Assembly: GCA_002421685.1 (NCBI GenBank)
Contig: DISB01000008.1
Coordinates: 186,001-250,000 of the forward strand
DNA: 64,000 nucleotides
Direction of reading: 5' to 3'
Source of the DNA: Bacteroidetes bacterium UBA6221
GTDB taxonomy: Bacteria > Bacteroidota > Bacteroidia > Chitinophagales > Chitinophagaceae
Below the pieces are notes generated by a model that searched no databases, was not told the origin of the DNA, and was given only the letters and a program-made list of their open reading frames with translations. The stretch's first letter is position 1. Each line of letters opens with the position of its first letter. The position numbers and the translations under genes were made by a program. Shown here one piece after another: positions 54,201-63,085 of the stretch.

Positions 54201-54735
54201 TGCACAACTTATGTTTGTAGATGGCAACCCTAATTTTATACTGGCACATGCATTGCACGACAAGCTCATACGCGAAGGGCAACGCTACGATATACGCTAT
54301 GTGCGTGGCAAAGTCTACAGCCGGGGCGAGTTGATTGCAGCACCATACCAATCAAGATATGCCAGGTTGATAACTGACTTTACACATGCCCATAACAAGC
54401 ATACAGGCAGCTACGCCGTGCATGGAGATGGTGTAACCAAAGAAGAACTGAACACACCGGGGTCAGCTATCAGGAAGGACGTGATAAGAAAAGGGCAAGG
54501 AATTGACGCCGGAAAATTAGTTGGTAAAGTTATCAGCATGATGGCGGCTGATGGTGTGGTAGATACTACCAAACGGTACACCTTGCAGTACAATGCCAAA
54601 GGACTTTTTGTAAACAATAAAAGACTGACAGGCAAAGAAGCTCAGAAGTATGAAGAGATATTGAATAAGGAGCTGGGTAATGACTCACGTATTACCACTT
54701 TCAATGAAATCAACATTGAGCATGACCCGAACTAA
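51295..54735 (+). CDS. BlaR1-like M56 membrane peptidase with four periplasmic A-B super-repeats
   Basis: A 1146-residue protein. Membrane segments lie at about 8-35, 43-64, 123-141 and 320-342. The cytoplasmic zinc site is HELAHYKQYDH (H220, H224), with the third-ligand Glu in SCDETAARH. The remaining 800 residues are eight modules in strict A-B-A-B order. A modules begin near 355, 566, 762 and 966 (LKEISAQMYKEG; LTQISNELFKKG; LKELSEELFKNG; IAQLMFVDG) and B modules near 470, 676, 878 and 1072 (MAEMQKDGLIDR; IQAMDKDGLLD; SMMAADGVVD). This region probably senses an extracellular signal that releases BlaI. No beta-lactamase or PBP domain is present. Confidence 0.9.
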   Translation: MMNQATSIIAEALLYSLLAGAATYIVLRLLLALLKNIPALIKYHLCNISLLIPLLIFIVSLTPLTTIKDTAPVYPTPPPVASIYNNVQLTTVHVQHEPVQDESLTAEMLWAEVHSIINENSQPITWLYIVGLLLFSVRLLLQYRQSQQLKTKGLLPATGEWYRLLANTMERLNISRPIHIAFTERKISPCIIGHAKAIILVPISLANHLTTEQAEAILLHELAHYKQYDHYINLGVQCVKCILFFNPFVWFSAVLIDKYRELSCDETAARHERNIELAETLALIAGMQARQNSLVMSLKKNNPLLTRVHALLSIRQYDKSSHRLLPAVVITIILATGLLIAGSTKLFSTEKDSLREQLKEISAQMYKEGNHKYIFVDAVLDSLVTLPAKVEILYMGNNNLFVGATKLDGNIKYRYAQKLKQFLLQQGEDGEHVVTLTAMPDKKSLTLADIIKPSSDFRKCTAHDRYWAKITTRAWRQIFNELYSDKLIQSIAGRFEMHYSQKGIVINGDTLRDDHDIKYRRLFKELVGIDLDDDSVSGRMTIGDLKKYLTINSATDQADTTAQREQLTQISNELFKKGDMRYVFVDALIDGTLKDGDDYDLKVDSGIVRFKSHRWPVSKQKRYSDKLAACKKANKGKGRFYSSMLGTIHLNEILDPNSEFRSPIMHTDPEIDGTPFMEYIMAEMQKDGLIDRAYQVRIIFTDSTIIVNNKNLSGSIYNKYKALYKQAHPNCGKNFSNSLQCNTDMPFPPDNETGMNISEQQRLKELSEELFKNGHQGFIIAELVKDGYIKKGENYKVSYKNGRFTLEGKSLPVDVIKTYEAKMAKFTAAHPSTATVWWSLEDTYEATNTADEFNIKLSGHTPSDYEREQKEKERDENFKKLIQAMDKDGLLDIKSYYLVEYKKDGLYVNAIKLTGSKERKYTEWLHALGYTAEKGMSTESVPDGVKIPDRRVGISTVSIPVYGNNLPAIAQLMFVDGNPNFILAHALHDKLIREGQRYDIRYVRGKVYSRGELIAAPYQSRYARLITDFTHAHNKHTGSYAVHGDGVTKEELNTPGSAIRKDVIRKGQGIDAGKLVGKVISMMAADGVVDTTKRYTLQYNAKGLFVNNKRLTGKEAQKYEEILNKELGNDSRITTFNEINIEHDPN

Positions 54736-54741
54736 GGATGT

Positions 54742-55590
54742 TTAATTCACCATCATATTATCTATCAGCCTTACATCGCCAATTTTAGCGGCAATTAGGG
54801 CCACTATGCGACGGTTCATATCGTAGTTATCCAGCAGGGCAAGATCGTTGGCATCAGCAAGCGCGACGTAGTCCGGTTCAAAGCCTTTTTCTTTGAGTAT
54901 ATCCATGCACTCTTTCTGTACCACGGAAAAATCCTGTGCACCGGCCTTCGCCTGTATCGATACAAGGCATTGGTACAAAAGATTAGCCACCGCACGTTGC
55001 GGCTCCGTCAACAGCCGGTTGCGCGAGCTCATGGCCAGCCCGTCGGGCTCGCGCATGGTGAGGCATACTTCTATCTGCAATTCACTTAACGAGGGGATTT
55101 GTTTTGCCAGGTTTTTTATCACCATGCATTGCTGGTAGTCCTTTTGACCAATGTATAGCTTATCTGGCATAACTATTTCCAGCAAACGCGCTACAACCTG
55201 CCCCACTCCTTTAAAGTGGCCGGGCCTGTGCGCACCTTCCAGTATAGTATCTATATAGCCGAAATCGTAAACCGGGGTATCATTACCGGGCGGATAGACT
55301 TCCTCTACTGATGGTATAAACAACACGTCGCAACCGGCATCCAGCAACAGGGTTTTATCATGGTCAAGGCTGGAGGGATAATTGTCAAAATCAGATTTAT
55401 CGTTGAATTGTGTAGGATTGACAAAGATGCTGGCCACGGTAAAATCACCCTTTTTGCGTGATTCTTCCAGCAGCGAAACGTGCCCCTGGTGCAGGGCGCC
55501 CATTGTGGGAATAAAGCCTATCGCAACGCCTTTTTGCCTGGTACTCAACAAGTAAGCCCTGATGTCAGCGGCCCGTTTAAATATAACCAT
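54742..55590 (-). CDS. panC: Pantothenate synthetase
   Basis: A 282-residue enzyme joining pantoate and beta-alanine with ATP to make pantothenate. IGFIPTMGALHQGHVSLLEE carries the ATP-binding HxGH-type motif, followed by FVNPTQFND, KLYIGQKDYQQCMVIKNL and the KMSKS-like SSRNRLL loop. Length is normal. It is divergent from the glycogen synthase gene, an arrangement conserved in many Bacteroidota. Confidence 0.96.
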   Translation of the reverse strand: MVIFKRAADIRAYLLSTRQKGVAIGFIPTMGALHQGHVSLLEESRKKGDFTVASIFVNPTQFNDKSDFDNYPSSLDHDKTLLLDAGCDVLFIPSVEEVYPPGNDTPVYDFGYIDTILEGAHRPGHFKGVGQVVARLLEIVMPDKLYIGQKDYQQCMVIKNLAKQIPSLSELQIEVCLTMREPDGLAMSSRNRLLTEPQRAVANLLYQCLVSIQAKAGAQDFSVVQKECMDILKEKGFEPDYVALADANDLALLDNYDMNRRIVALIAAKIGDVRLIDNMMVN

Positions 55591-55647
55591 TATGCCTTAT
55601 ATAGCTTTTTAACAACGCAAAGTAAGGGTTGTAAATTAATATTTTCG

Positions 55648-55655
55648 TAATTTTG
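55648..55655 (+). promoter_or_regulatory. -7 box of the glycogen synthase gene
   Basis: TAATTTTG, a perfect TAnnTTTG match, 47 bp upstream of the ATG at 55703. An upstream TTG at 55629-55631 is a weak -33 candidate. Confidence 0.5.
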
Positions 55656-55702
55656 CAATCACTTTCAGTAATACCTTTCTTTTAATTAACTAATACATCA
55701 GC

Positions 55703-56527
55703 ATGTCGGACGACAAAAAGCGTGTCTTGATTATTGCCAGCGAGCTATCCCCTTATGTGGAATTCACCGATTTCGCCCAAATACTTAACAGCCTGGCTGT
55801 GAAAACGTTTGATAGCGGAACAGAAGTAAGGGTGATCATGCCGCGTTTCGGTACCATCAACGAGCGCCGCCACCGCCTGCACGAGGTAGTACGCTTGTCG
55901 GGTATCAACATCATTATCGACAAGGACGATTACCCCCTTATCATCAAAGTGGCATCGCTGCCCAACGCCAGGCTACAGGTCTACTTTATGGACAACGAAG
56001 ATTACTTCAAGCGCAAAGCGGTGTTTACAGACGATAAAGACAACTTTTTTGAAGACAACGCAGAGCGCATGATATTCTTCTGCAAGAGCGCGCTGGAAAC
56101 GGTAAAGAAATTCGGCTGGCCGCCGGACATCATCCACTGCCACGGCTGGATGACATCGCTGGCGCCACTGTACCTGAAGACCGCCTACAAAAAAGAACCG
56201 GTCTTCAACTATTCAAAAGTAGTATACACCGCACAGAACGACCAGTTTAACGCCACACTGGGCGAAAGCTTTATTAAAAAAGCCACTATCAGCGGGGATA
56301 TAAAGGAAAAAGACCTTGACCCTTACAAGGAGGGAACCAATACATCGCTGACGCTGGGCGCCGGCAAGTATGCCGATGTGGTGATAATGGGCGAGGCCAA
56401 ACCATCGAAAGCTATAGCCGACGAGATAAAGCCAAGCAGGTATAAAAAGGTGGTAAAATATGATGATAGCTGGAAAGAGGACGCCAGCCCGCTGCTGGAC
56501 CTTTACAAAAGCTTAACAGAGTCTTAG
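55703..56527 (+). CDS. Short glycogen/starch synthase (GT5 N-terminal domain only)
   Basis: A 274-residue protein equal to the first Rossmann domain of GT5 glycogen synthases: VLIIASELSPYVEFTDFAQI, RVIMPRFGTINERRHRLHE and PPDIIHCHGWMTSLAPLYLK. The second half, with the ADP-glucose-binding KxGG-type and catalytic motifs, is absent; the gene ends cleanly after KSLTES, so it is not a recent truncation here. This short form is widespread in Bacteroidota next to panC, DUF4270 and glmS, which suggests a role other than glycogen synthesis. The function is unproven. Confidence 0.9.
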   Translation: MSDDKKRVLIIASELSPYVEFTDFAQILNSLAVKTFDSGTEVRVIMPRFGTINERRHRLHEVVRLSGINIIIDKDDYPLIIKVASLPNARLQVYFMDNEDYFKRKAVFTDDKDNFFEDNAERMIFFCKSALETVKKFGWPPDIIHCHGWMTSLAPLYLKTAYKKEPVFNYSKVVYTAQNDQFNATLGESFIKKATISGDIKEKDLDPYKEGTNTSLTLGAGKYADVVIMGEAKPSKAIADEIKPSRYKKVVKYDDSWKEDASPLLDLYKSLTES

Positions 56528-56563
56528 AATTTGTTTTATCACATTCGCAGAAAAGAAAACCAT

Positions 56564-57976
56564 TTGAAACCAAGTTTCTTATCCATAAGCGGTATTATTA
56601 TACTTGCGGCAGCCCTTGCTACGGCAAGCGGTTGCAAAGAAGACACCATCATAAAGGCTAATATAGCGCCGGGCAATAACAACCTGGGCACAACAGAGGT
56701 GCCGGACACCTTAGGTATCGTTACCGGCAACGTATATGCGGAGCGGCTGAAAACCAGCGAGAAAGTGACCAATATACCGGTGGTGCATGCCCTGGGTACT
56801 ATGGTGGACCCTTTTTTCGGTACCACAAATGCAGGTATTTATTTCCAGGTGCTGCCTAATACAGCCGGTTTTCGTTTCGTAGCCGAAGGCGTGTCTTATA
56901 CATTAGACTCCGCTGTACTGATATTGCCCTATTATGGTTTTAGCTGGGGTAACAAAACGGACCCGAAACCCCAAAAGTTTAGAGTGTACCGGATAAATGA
57001 ACCCATGAGCAATACGGCGGACTACTACAGCGACCAGCATTTGCAGGTGCGCAGTACGCCGCTGGGTGAAAAGATTGTAGACATGAAGAGCCTGATGACC
57101 GATACACCAAAGGTGGGCGACAATAGCACAGGTTCCAGGCACATCCGTATACCGCTCAGCCAGGATTTCGTAAATGACGTGAAAAACAATATCGGCACCG
57201 GCACATTTGACAACGACGCCAACTTCCTCAATTACTTTAATGGTTTTTACATAGCGCCCGACAGCAGCTACAACATCGGCAACAACACCGACCTGCTGAC
57301 CTATATACGTATGGACGGCGGCGCTGATTACGGGCGTGCGGCCATCGCCTTCTATTACAGGGAAAACGGCACTAACGAAACCAAAACAGCATTTTTTAAT
57401 TATACCCGCGACGGAGCCACCAGCAAAACGGCCAACTTTAACCAGGTAAGCCGCAACTATACCGGCTATCCTGCAGGAGACATCCTGCAACGGGGAACCA
57501 GCGACACCCTGCTGCTGCAAAACGACCCGGGGCTGAACATCGACCTGCGCATACCCGGCCTCGATAAACTGCCCGTGGCATCTATCCTTAGAGCAGAACT
57601 GGTAATAACCAAAATAAACGGCGGTACGCAGGCCGATAGCCTGCAAACGCCCAACCGCATAGTGCCCAAAGGTGTGGATGCTGCGGGAAATGAATATGAA
57701 ATAGCCGACTTCTCTGCAAACGATTACGCTGCGGCCCTGGCGTATGTAGATGGTACCAAAAAGACAGAAAAAGACCCCTCCGGCAACGAAATAACAGTAT
57801 ATAGAATTAATATACCGCGCGAGGTGCAAAAGGCTATTATTGATAAACGTAATGAATTACATTTGCGTATCAAAGGCGGTACGGGTTTCCCGGCGGCATA
57901 CAGGTTGATAGCCGGCGGAAGGAACCAGGGCGCTTACAGAATGCAACTGAACATCGTTTATTCAAAACCAGATTAA
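56564..57976 (+). CDS. DUF4270 domain lipoprotein
   Basis: A 470-residue protein of the DUF4270 family. The lipoprotein signal is MKPSFLSISGIIILAAALAT followed by ASGC. It is beta-rich (LDSAVLILPYYGFSWGNK, RASILRAELVITK-like strands, ending MQLNIVYSKPD). The frame is open to a TTG at 56531 but has no ATG; the TTG at 56564 gives the best signal sequence. The family is a conserved partner of the short glycogen synthase and glmS; its function is unknown. It starts 36 bp after the synthase stop. Confidence 0.88.
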   Translation: MKPSFLSISGIIILAAALATASGCKEDTIIKANIAPGNNNLGTTEVPDTLGIVTGNVYAERLKTSEKVTNIPVVHALGTMVDPFFGTTNAGIYFQVLPNTAGFRFVAEGVSYTLDSAVLILPYYGFSWGNKTDPKPQKFRVYRINEPMSNTADYYSDQHLQVRSTPLGEKIVDMKSLMTDTPKVGDNSTGSRHIRIPLSQDFVNDVKNNIGTGTFDNDANFLNYFNGFYIAPDSSYNIGNNTDLLTYIRMDGGADYGRAAIAFYYRENGTNETKTAFFNYTRDGATSKTANFNQVSRNYTGYPAGDILQRGTSDTLLLQNDPGLNIDLRIPGLDKLPVASILRAELVITKINGGTQADSLQTPNRIVPKGVDAAGNEYEIADFSANDYAAALAYVDGTKKTEKDPSGNEITVYRINIPREVQKAIIDKRNELHLRIKGGTGFPAAYRLIAGGRNQGAYRMQLNIVYSKPD

Positions 57977-57990
57977 AAAAAACATCTTTT

Positions 57991-59826
57991 ATGTGCGGTA
58001 TAGTCGGTTATATAGGTAGCAGAGAGGCTTTCCCTATACTAATCAAAGGTTTAAAGAGGCTGGAATACCGTGGATATGACAGCGCGGGCGTGGCCCTGCT
58101 GAACGGGGAACTCACTATCTATAAAAAAGCCGGCAAAGTAAGCGAGCTGGAAAAAATAACCAACGGGCAAAAGGTAGCCGCCAACATAGGCATAGGCCAT
58201 ACCCGCTGGGCAACACATGGCGAGCCCAACGACACCAACGCCCACCCGCACATATCACAGTCCGGCGAGTTAGCTATTATCCACAACGGAATTATTGAAA
58301 ACTACGCATCGGTAAAAGCTGAACTACAGAAACGCGGATATACTTTCCAGTCGGACACCGACACCGAAGTACTGGTGAACCTGATAGAAGAAGTGCGTAA
58401 AGAATTTCCCGAACTGGAAGACGCCGTGCGTGTGGCGCTGAACCAGGTGGTAGGGGCATACGCAATAGTAGTGATCGACCGGTCTAACCCAGACCAACTG
58501 ATAGCAGCCCGCAAAGGCAGCCCGCTGGTAATAGGCATAGGCGACAACGAGTTTTTTATAGCGTCCGATGCCTCGCCTATCATAGAATATACCAAGAATG
58601 TAATTTATCTGGACGACCAGGAGTATGGCGTCATCAACCGCGATGGCAGCTATACCATAAAAACATTGGGAAATGTGAAGAAAACGCCCTCTATACAGGC
58701 CCTGGAGATGAGCCTGGAGATGATAGAGAAAGGTGGCTTTGAGCATTTCATGCTGAAGGAGATATACGAGCAGCCTAAGGTGATAGCCGACTGCCTGCGC
58801 GGACGTATGAACGCCAGCCAGGGATGGATAAAACTGGGCGGCCTGAGTGAATACATCAACCGTATAGACAACGCAGAACGTTTCCTGATAACAGCCTGCG
58901 GCACATCGTGGCATAGCGGCCTGATAGGCGAATACCTGATAGAAGACCTGGCCCGTGTGCCTGTAGAAGTGGAATATGCCTCTGAGTTCAGGTATCGTAA
59001 TCCCATTATCAACGAAACCGACGTGGTAATGGCCATATCGCAAAGCGGGGAAACCGCCGATACGCTTGCCGCTATAGACCTGGCCAAAAGCAAAGGCGCG
59101 CTGATATATGGCATATGCAATGTTATCGGTTCTTCTATTGCGCGCGCGTCTCACGCGGGCTCTTACACACATGCAGGCCCGGAGATAGGGGTAGCTTCTA
59201 CCAAGGCATTCAGCACACAGATAACGATAATGACGCTGATAGCGCTACAGATAGCGCAGGAAAAGGGATCAATACCTACGTCGAGGTTGCGCCAGATATT
59301 GTACGAGCTGGAAAATATTCCTAAGAAAATAGAAGAAACACTACAGTTGGATAGCCAGATACGCGAGCTGGCAGAGCAATATAAAGATGCGAGCAACTTC
59401 CTGTACCTGGGCCGTGGTTATAATTTCCCGGTGGCGTTAGAAGGTGCATTGAAGCTGAAGGAAATATCGTACATCCACGCCGAAGGATATCCGGCAGCAG
59501 AAATGAAACACGGGCCTATCGCTTTGATAGACGAAGAGATGCCTGTGGTGTTCCTGGCTACCAACCAGAGTGCGTACGAGAAAATAGTTTCCAACGTGCA
59601 GGAGGTGAAGGCGAGAAAAGGTAAAATAATAGCCGTAGTGCATAAGGGAGATACGATGCTGCGCGACCTGGCGGACCATATTATCGAAGTGCCTGAAACA
59701 GAAGAGGTGCTTTCGCCGCTCATCAGTATTGTTCCATTGCAACTGCTGGCATACCATATAGCCATCCTGAGGGGTTGTAACGTAGATCAACCCAGGAACC
59801 TGGCCAAATCTGTAACAGTAGAATAA
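57991..59826 (+). CDS. glmS: Glutamine-fructose-6-phosphate aminotransferase (isomerizing)
   Basis: A 611-residue enzyme making glucosamine-6-phosphate, the entry to peptidoglycan and LPS amino sugars. The class II glutaminase nucleophile is Cys2 (MCGIVGYIGSREA), with RLEYRGYDSAGVA and GHTRWATHGEPNDTNAHPH. Two SIS domains carry the sugar site (ITACGTSWHSG; SQSGETADT; GPEIGVASTKAFSTQ), and the C-terminus ends NLAKSVTVE. Length is normal. It follows DUF4270 by 14 bp. No glmS ribozyme is visible in the short gap. Confidence 0.97.
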   Translation: MCGIVGYIGSREAFPILIKGLKRLEYRGYDSAGVALLNGELTIYKKAGKVSELEKITNGQKVAANIGIGHTRWATHGEPNDTNAHPHISQSGELAIIHNGIIENYASVKAELQKRGYTFQSDTDTEVLVNLIEEVRKEFPELEDAVRVALNQVVGAYAIVVIDRSNPDQLIAARKGSPLVIGIGDNEFFIASDASPIIEYTKNVIYLDDQEYGVINRDGSYTIKTLGNVKKTPSIQALEMSLEMIEKGGFEHFMLKEIYEQPKVIADCLRGRMNASQGWIKLGGLSEYINRIDNAERFLITACGTSWHSGLIGEYLIEDLARVPVEVEYASEFRYRNPIINETDVVMAISQSGETADTLAAIDLAKSKGALIYGICNVIGSSIARASHAGSYTHAGPEIGVASTKAFSTQITIMTLIALQIAQEKGSIPTSRLRQILYELENIPKKIEETLQLDSQIRELAEQYKDASNFLYLGRGYNFPVALEGALKLKEISYIHAEGYPAAEMKHGPIALIDEEMPVVFLATNQSAYEKIVSNVQEVKARKGKIIAVVHKGDTMLRDLADHIIEVPETEEVLSPLISIVPLQLLAYHIAILRGCNVDQPRNLAKSVTVE

Positions 59827-59871
59827 AAATCAATTTACATCATAATTCAAAAACTCTAATTAGCTAATAGA

Positions 59872-61125
59872 ATGCCTTATTTATTTACATCGGAGTCAGT
59901 ATCAGAAGGACACCCCGACAAAGTAGCGGACCAGATATCGGACGCATTAGTAGACAATTTTCTTGCCTGGGACCCCAATGCAAAAATAGCCTGTGAAACC
60001 CTGGTAACTACAGGACAGGTAGTATTGGCCGGCGAGGTAAAATGCAATACTTATATAGACGCACAAAACATCGCCCGCGATGTAATCGCTAAAATAGGCT
60101 ATACCAAGAGCGCCTATATGTTCGAAGCCAATTCATGCGGTGTATTATCAGCTATCCACGAGCAATCGCCCGACATCAACCAGGGTGTGGAACGCAAAAA
60201 GAAGGAAGAACAGGGAGCGGGCGACCAGGGTATGATGTTTGGCTATGCTACCAACGAAACAGACAGCTATATGCCCCTGGCGCTGGATATGGCCCATGTA
60301 CTGCTGCGCGAGCTGGCTGCCATACGTAAAGAAGGTAAGCAGATGAAATACCTGCGCCCGGACGCCAAGAGCCAGGTAACACTGGAATATAATGACGAGA
60401 ACAAACCTGTCCGCATAGACACGATCGTTATTTCTACGCAGCACGATGACTTTGCTGAAGAAAAAAAGATGCAGGAAACCATTAAGAAAGATGTATTGAA
60501 CATACTTATCCCACGGGTGATAAAGAGCTATCCTCAATATAAAGGTTTGTTCAACAACAAAATAAAATACCATATCAACCCTACGGGCAAGTTTGTGATA
60601 GGCGGCCCGCACGGCGATACCGGCCTTACCGGCAGGAAAATAATTGTAGATACTTACGGTGGCAAAGGCGCGCACGGCGGCGGAGCTTTCTCTGGTAAAG
60701 ACCCCAGCAAGGTGGACCGTTCTGCAGCATACGCTACCCGCCATATAGCTAAAAACCTGGTGGCCGCAGGGGTATGCCAAGAGGTGCTGGTGCAGGTTTC
60801 TTATGCGATAGGCGTAGCTGAACCAATGGGCATCTACGTAAATACCTATGGCACGGCCAAAGTGGACATGAACGATGGCCAGATTGCGAAGATAGTAGGC
60901 CAGGTATTTGATATGCGCCCTTATTTTATAGAGCAGCGCCTGAAACTGCGCCAGCCTATGTATAGCGAATGCGCGGCTTACGGGCATATGGGCCGTAAGA
61001 ATGAAACAGTTACCAAGGAATTCAAAAACGGCAACGGCAAGATGAAGAAAGTAAAAGTGGAGCTGTTTACCTGGGAAAAACTGGATTACGTTGCCAAAGT
61101 GAAAAAAGCTTTCGGCATTAAATAA
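59872..61125 (+). CDS. metK: S-adenosylmethionine synthetase
   Basis: A 417-residue enzyme making SAM from methionine and ATP. The start MPYLFTSESVSEGHPDKVAD and the motifs GAGDQGMMFGYA, IGGPHGDTGLTGRKIIVDTY and GGGAFSGKDPSKVDRSAAY are all canonical. It lies 45 bp after glmS on the same strand, so readthrough is possible. No SAM riboswitch was recognised in this gap. A strong terminator follows. Confidence 0.97.
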   Translation: MPYLFTSESVSEGHPDKVADQISDALVDNFLAWDPNAKIACETLVTTGQVVLAGEVKCNTYIDAQNIARDVIAKIGYTKSAYMFEANSCGVLSAIHEQSPDINQGVERKKKEEQGAGDQGMMFGYATNETDSYMPLALDMAHVLLRELAAIRKEGKQMKYLRPDAKSQVTLEYNDENKPVRIDTIVISTQHDDFAEEKKMQETIKKDVLNILIPRVIKSYPQYKGLFNNKIKYHINPTGKFVIGGPHGDTGLTGRKIIVDTYGGKGAHGGGAFSGKDPSKVDRSAAYATRHIAKNLVAAGVCQEVLVQVSYAIGVAEPMGIYVNTYGTAKVDMNDGQIAKIVGQVFDMRPYFIEQRLKLRQPMYSECAAYGHMGRKNETVTKEFKNGNGKMKKVKVELFTWEKLDYVAKVKKAFGIK

Positions 61126-61142
61126 CCTGGAATAAATGCTTA

Positions 61143-61180
61143 AAGCGAACGCCGCGGGATGCCGTGGCGTTCGCTTTTTT
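61143..61180 (+). terminator. Intrinsic terminator of metK
   Basis: AAGCGAACGCC pairs with GGCGTTCGCTT, followed by TTTT, 17 bp after the metK stop codon. Confidence 0.88.
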
Positions 61181-61208
61181 ATACAATTGTCACCGCCAGG
61201 TATCTTAT

Positions 61209-61247
61209 AAAAAAATGGTCCCACTTACAGCGGGACCATTTTTTTAT
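61209..61247 (-). terminator. Bidirectional terminator before the GEVED-domain gene
   Basis: AAAAAAATGGTCCC...GGGACCATTTTTTT is symmetric and can end transcription in both directions, 15 bp from the minus-strand stop at 61263. Confidence 0.88.
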
Positions 61248-61262
61248 ATAAAGCTATTGTTA

Positions 61263-62762
61263 CTATTTCTTAGTCACCCTCATCACTTCGTTGTGTGTGT
61301 CATCGGCATACTTCACTATGTAAATACCTGAAGGCAGTTCGCTTGCGTCTATTGTTACTTTATCGGTTTTAACCGGTGCATTGTAAACGGTTTTGCCGGT
61401 CAGGTCGATGATGGTCAACTTGGCATTGCCGCCCATATCACCGTTTAGCTGAACGGTCAGGCTGTTCTGCATCGGGTTGGGGTAAGCATCCATACTGAAC
61501 GACGGACCACCCTGTACATTCTCAACCGATACTCCGCCTAATGTTTTGAATGACACTTTAGACCAGTCGGAAAGAGGTGTAGGCGAACACCTGCTGCGCA
61601 CAAAGAAGAAGTAAGTTGTTTTAGGCGAAAGGCCCTGCTGCACTATGGCTGTATTGATGGTTAAGTGGCCTTTTTGCGGCGGGTCGGGCGTAGTGCTTAC
61701 TGCGTATTCATAACCGTAAGCTGTTTGTATAGGGTCCCACTGTACTCTTACCGTGCTGTGTGTCAGTTTATCATACTTCAGGTTAGGTGCATAGCAGCAG
61801 GGCTCTGTTGTGAAAGAATCCCTTACCCAGGCAGAACGTTTCCAGTCGCGGGCTATCCGGCCTGCGGTATCGCAAACTACACGCACCATGATATAGTATT
61901 TGGTATCGCACTGGAAGGTGTCCACATCCGTGTTTGAGTTGGTGGTGAAAGTGAAACCGCTGACCGTATCGTGGGGAATAGTATCTACCGGGGTAATGAT
62001 ATATTCGTAAAACTCAGCGTTTTCTTTTGGCGTCCACGAGAAATCAGCAGACTTATAGTCGATGTTGGCGATTGATATTACGTTTGGAGGCAGACAAGGA
62101 TTTACCACTTCAAAAGTATAGTCTTCAGCCTCACCAAACTTGGCGCTGCATGGCGTGGCGGTATTATCCGAGGTAAAAGTAATATTGGCGCTGCTGATAA
62201 TACGCATCCTTGTCAGGCCTTCTTTGGCCCAACCCGGCACTTTTACTTTTAACGTTATTGTTGTGCCGGAACCAGGATTGACATGCACATCGGGGCGTGG
62301 GTTCGGTATTGGCGTAGGGGGGCGGGTGGCCCATTCTTCATTACTTATATTGAAATCCCCACTATGGTCCCAATCGACAAAAATTTTATCGGTGGCACTG
62401 CAAATATTATCCGGGTTGGCACAGTTGCCCCGCCAGGTCACTTTTACATCCACGGTTTGCCCTGCAAGTTGTTTTACATACATGCTGGTACCGGTATAAT
62501 CAGAGTAGGAAGTGGCGGTATTGCCGCAGTTGGTATTGGTATTGCTGAAGTTCACCATACCGCCGGTCGTCACAACACTTTGTATATAAGCCCAGCGCGT
62601 AGCATGTCCACAAGGTTGAGCGAACGTGGGCACACCCGGGGTAGGATTATTAGGACAGTAGCCTGACAATGGAGGAACTTGCCCATTAGCATTCATGATA
62701 CCAACGGCCATTACCATTCCCAATACAGTCTTACGAATTAAAGAGTATCGTTTTATTTTCAT
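61263..62762 (-). CDS. T9SS cargo protein with GEVED and fibronectin type III domains
   Basis: A 499-residue secreted protein. After a signal peptide (MKIKRYSLIRKTVLGMVMAV) comes a GEVED domain (KIFVDWDHSGDFNISNEEW, and GEAEDYTFEVV at its end). Two fibronectin type III-like repeats follow (SADFSWTPKENAEFYEYIIT; VRVQWDPIQTAYGYEYAVST), and the type A sorting domain closes (AYPNPMQNSLTVQLN; DLTGKTVYN; PSGIYIVKYADDTHNEV). Adhesion or glycan binding is inference. The frame opens at 62807, but the ATG at 62762 gives the best signal peptide. The gap to the right (62763-63085) holds no recognised feature. Confidence 0.88.
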   Translation of the reverse strand: MKIKRYSLIRKTVLGMVMAVGIMNANGQVPPLSGYCPNNPTPGVPTFAQPCGHATRWAYIQSVVTTGGMVNFSNTNTNCGNTATSYSDYTGTSMYVKQLAGQTVDVKVTWRGNCANPDNICSATDKIFVDWDHSGDFNISNEEWATRPPTPIPNPRPDVHVNPGSGTTITLKVKVPGWAKEGLTRMRIISSANITFTSDNTATPCSAKFGEAEDYTFEVVNPCLPPNVISIANIDYKSADFSWTPKENAEFYEYIITPVDTIPHDTVSGFTFTTNSNTDVDTFQCDTKYYIMVRVVCDTAGRIARDWKRSAWVRDSFTTEPCCYAPNLKYDKLTHSTVRVQWDPIQTAYGYEYAVSTTPDPPQKGHLTINTAIVQQGLSPKTTYFFFVRSRCSPTPLSDWSKVSFKTLGGVSVENVQGGPSFSMDAYPNPMQNSLTVQLNGDMGGNAKLTIIDLTGKTVYNAPVKTDKVTIDASELPSGIYIVKYADDTHNEVMRVTKK

Positions 62763-63037
62763 ATTAACACCTATTAGTAAAATCAGAAATTGAACTACAA
62801 TATACAAAAAGCAAATAAACTAATAAAATTAAATTCCGGTAATGGGAATAGACCCACCACTGCCATGAGACAGACAGGAAATAAAGCGGAAAGGTTTGGC
62901 CGGAAAGTACTTGTTTTACATTAATTCTTTTATTCCTCCGTGCATCCTTTGGGCCGTCTTATACTTATCGCGCCAGGATTGTGGAAACTGCATTTACATA
63001 ATTGATTTTCAACAAATTACGCGCTTGTAGTAAATAA

Positions 63038-63070
63038 ATAAGCCGCAGGGTGGGCCTGCGGCTTATTCTG
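63038..63070 (-). terminator. Intrinsic terminator of the rightmost T9SS gene
   Basis: AATAAGCCGCAGG pairs with CCTGCGGCTTATT; on the minus strand TATTTAC follows, so the T-tract is weak. Confidence 0.65.
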
Positions 63071-63085
63071 TAGATATTGAATCGG

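Noticed and set aside
57977..57990. glmS ribozyme or SAM riboswitch before glmS/metK
   Set aside because: The gaps (14 and 45 bp) are too short for either structure.
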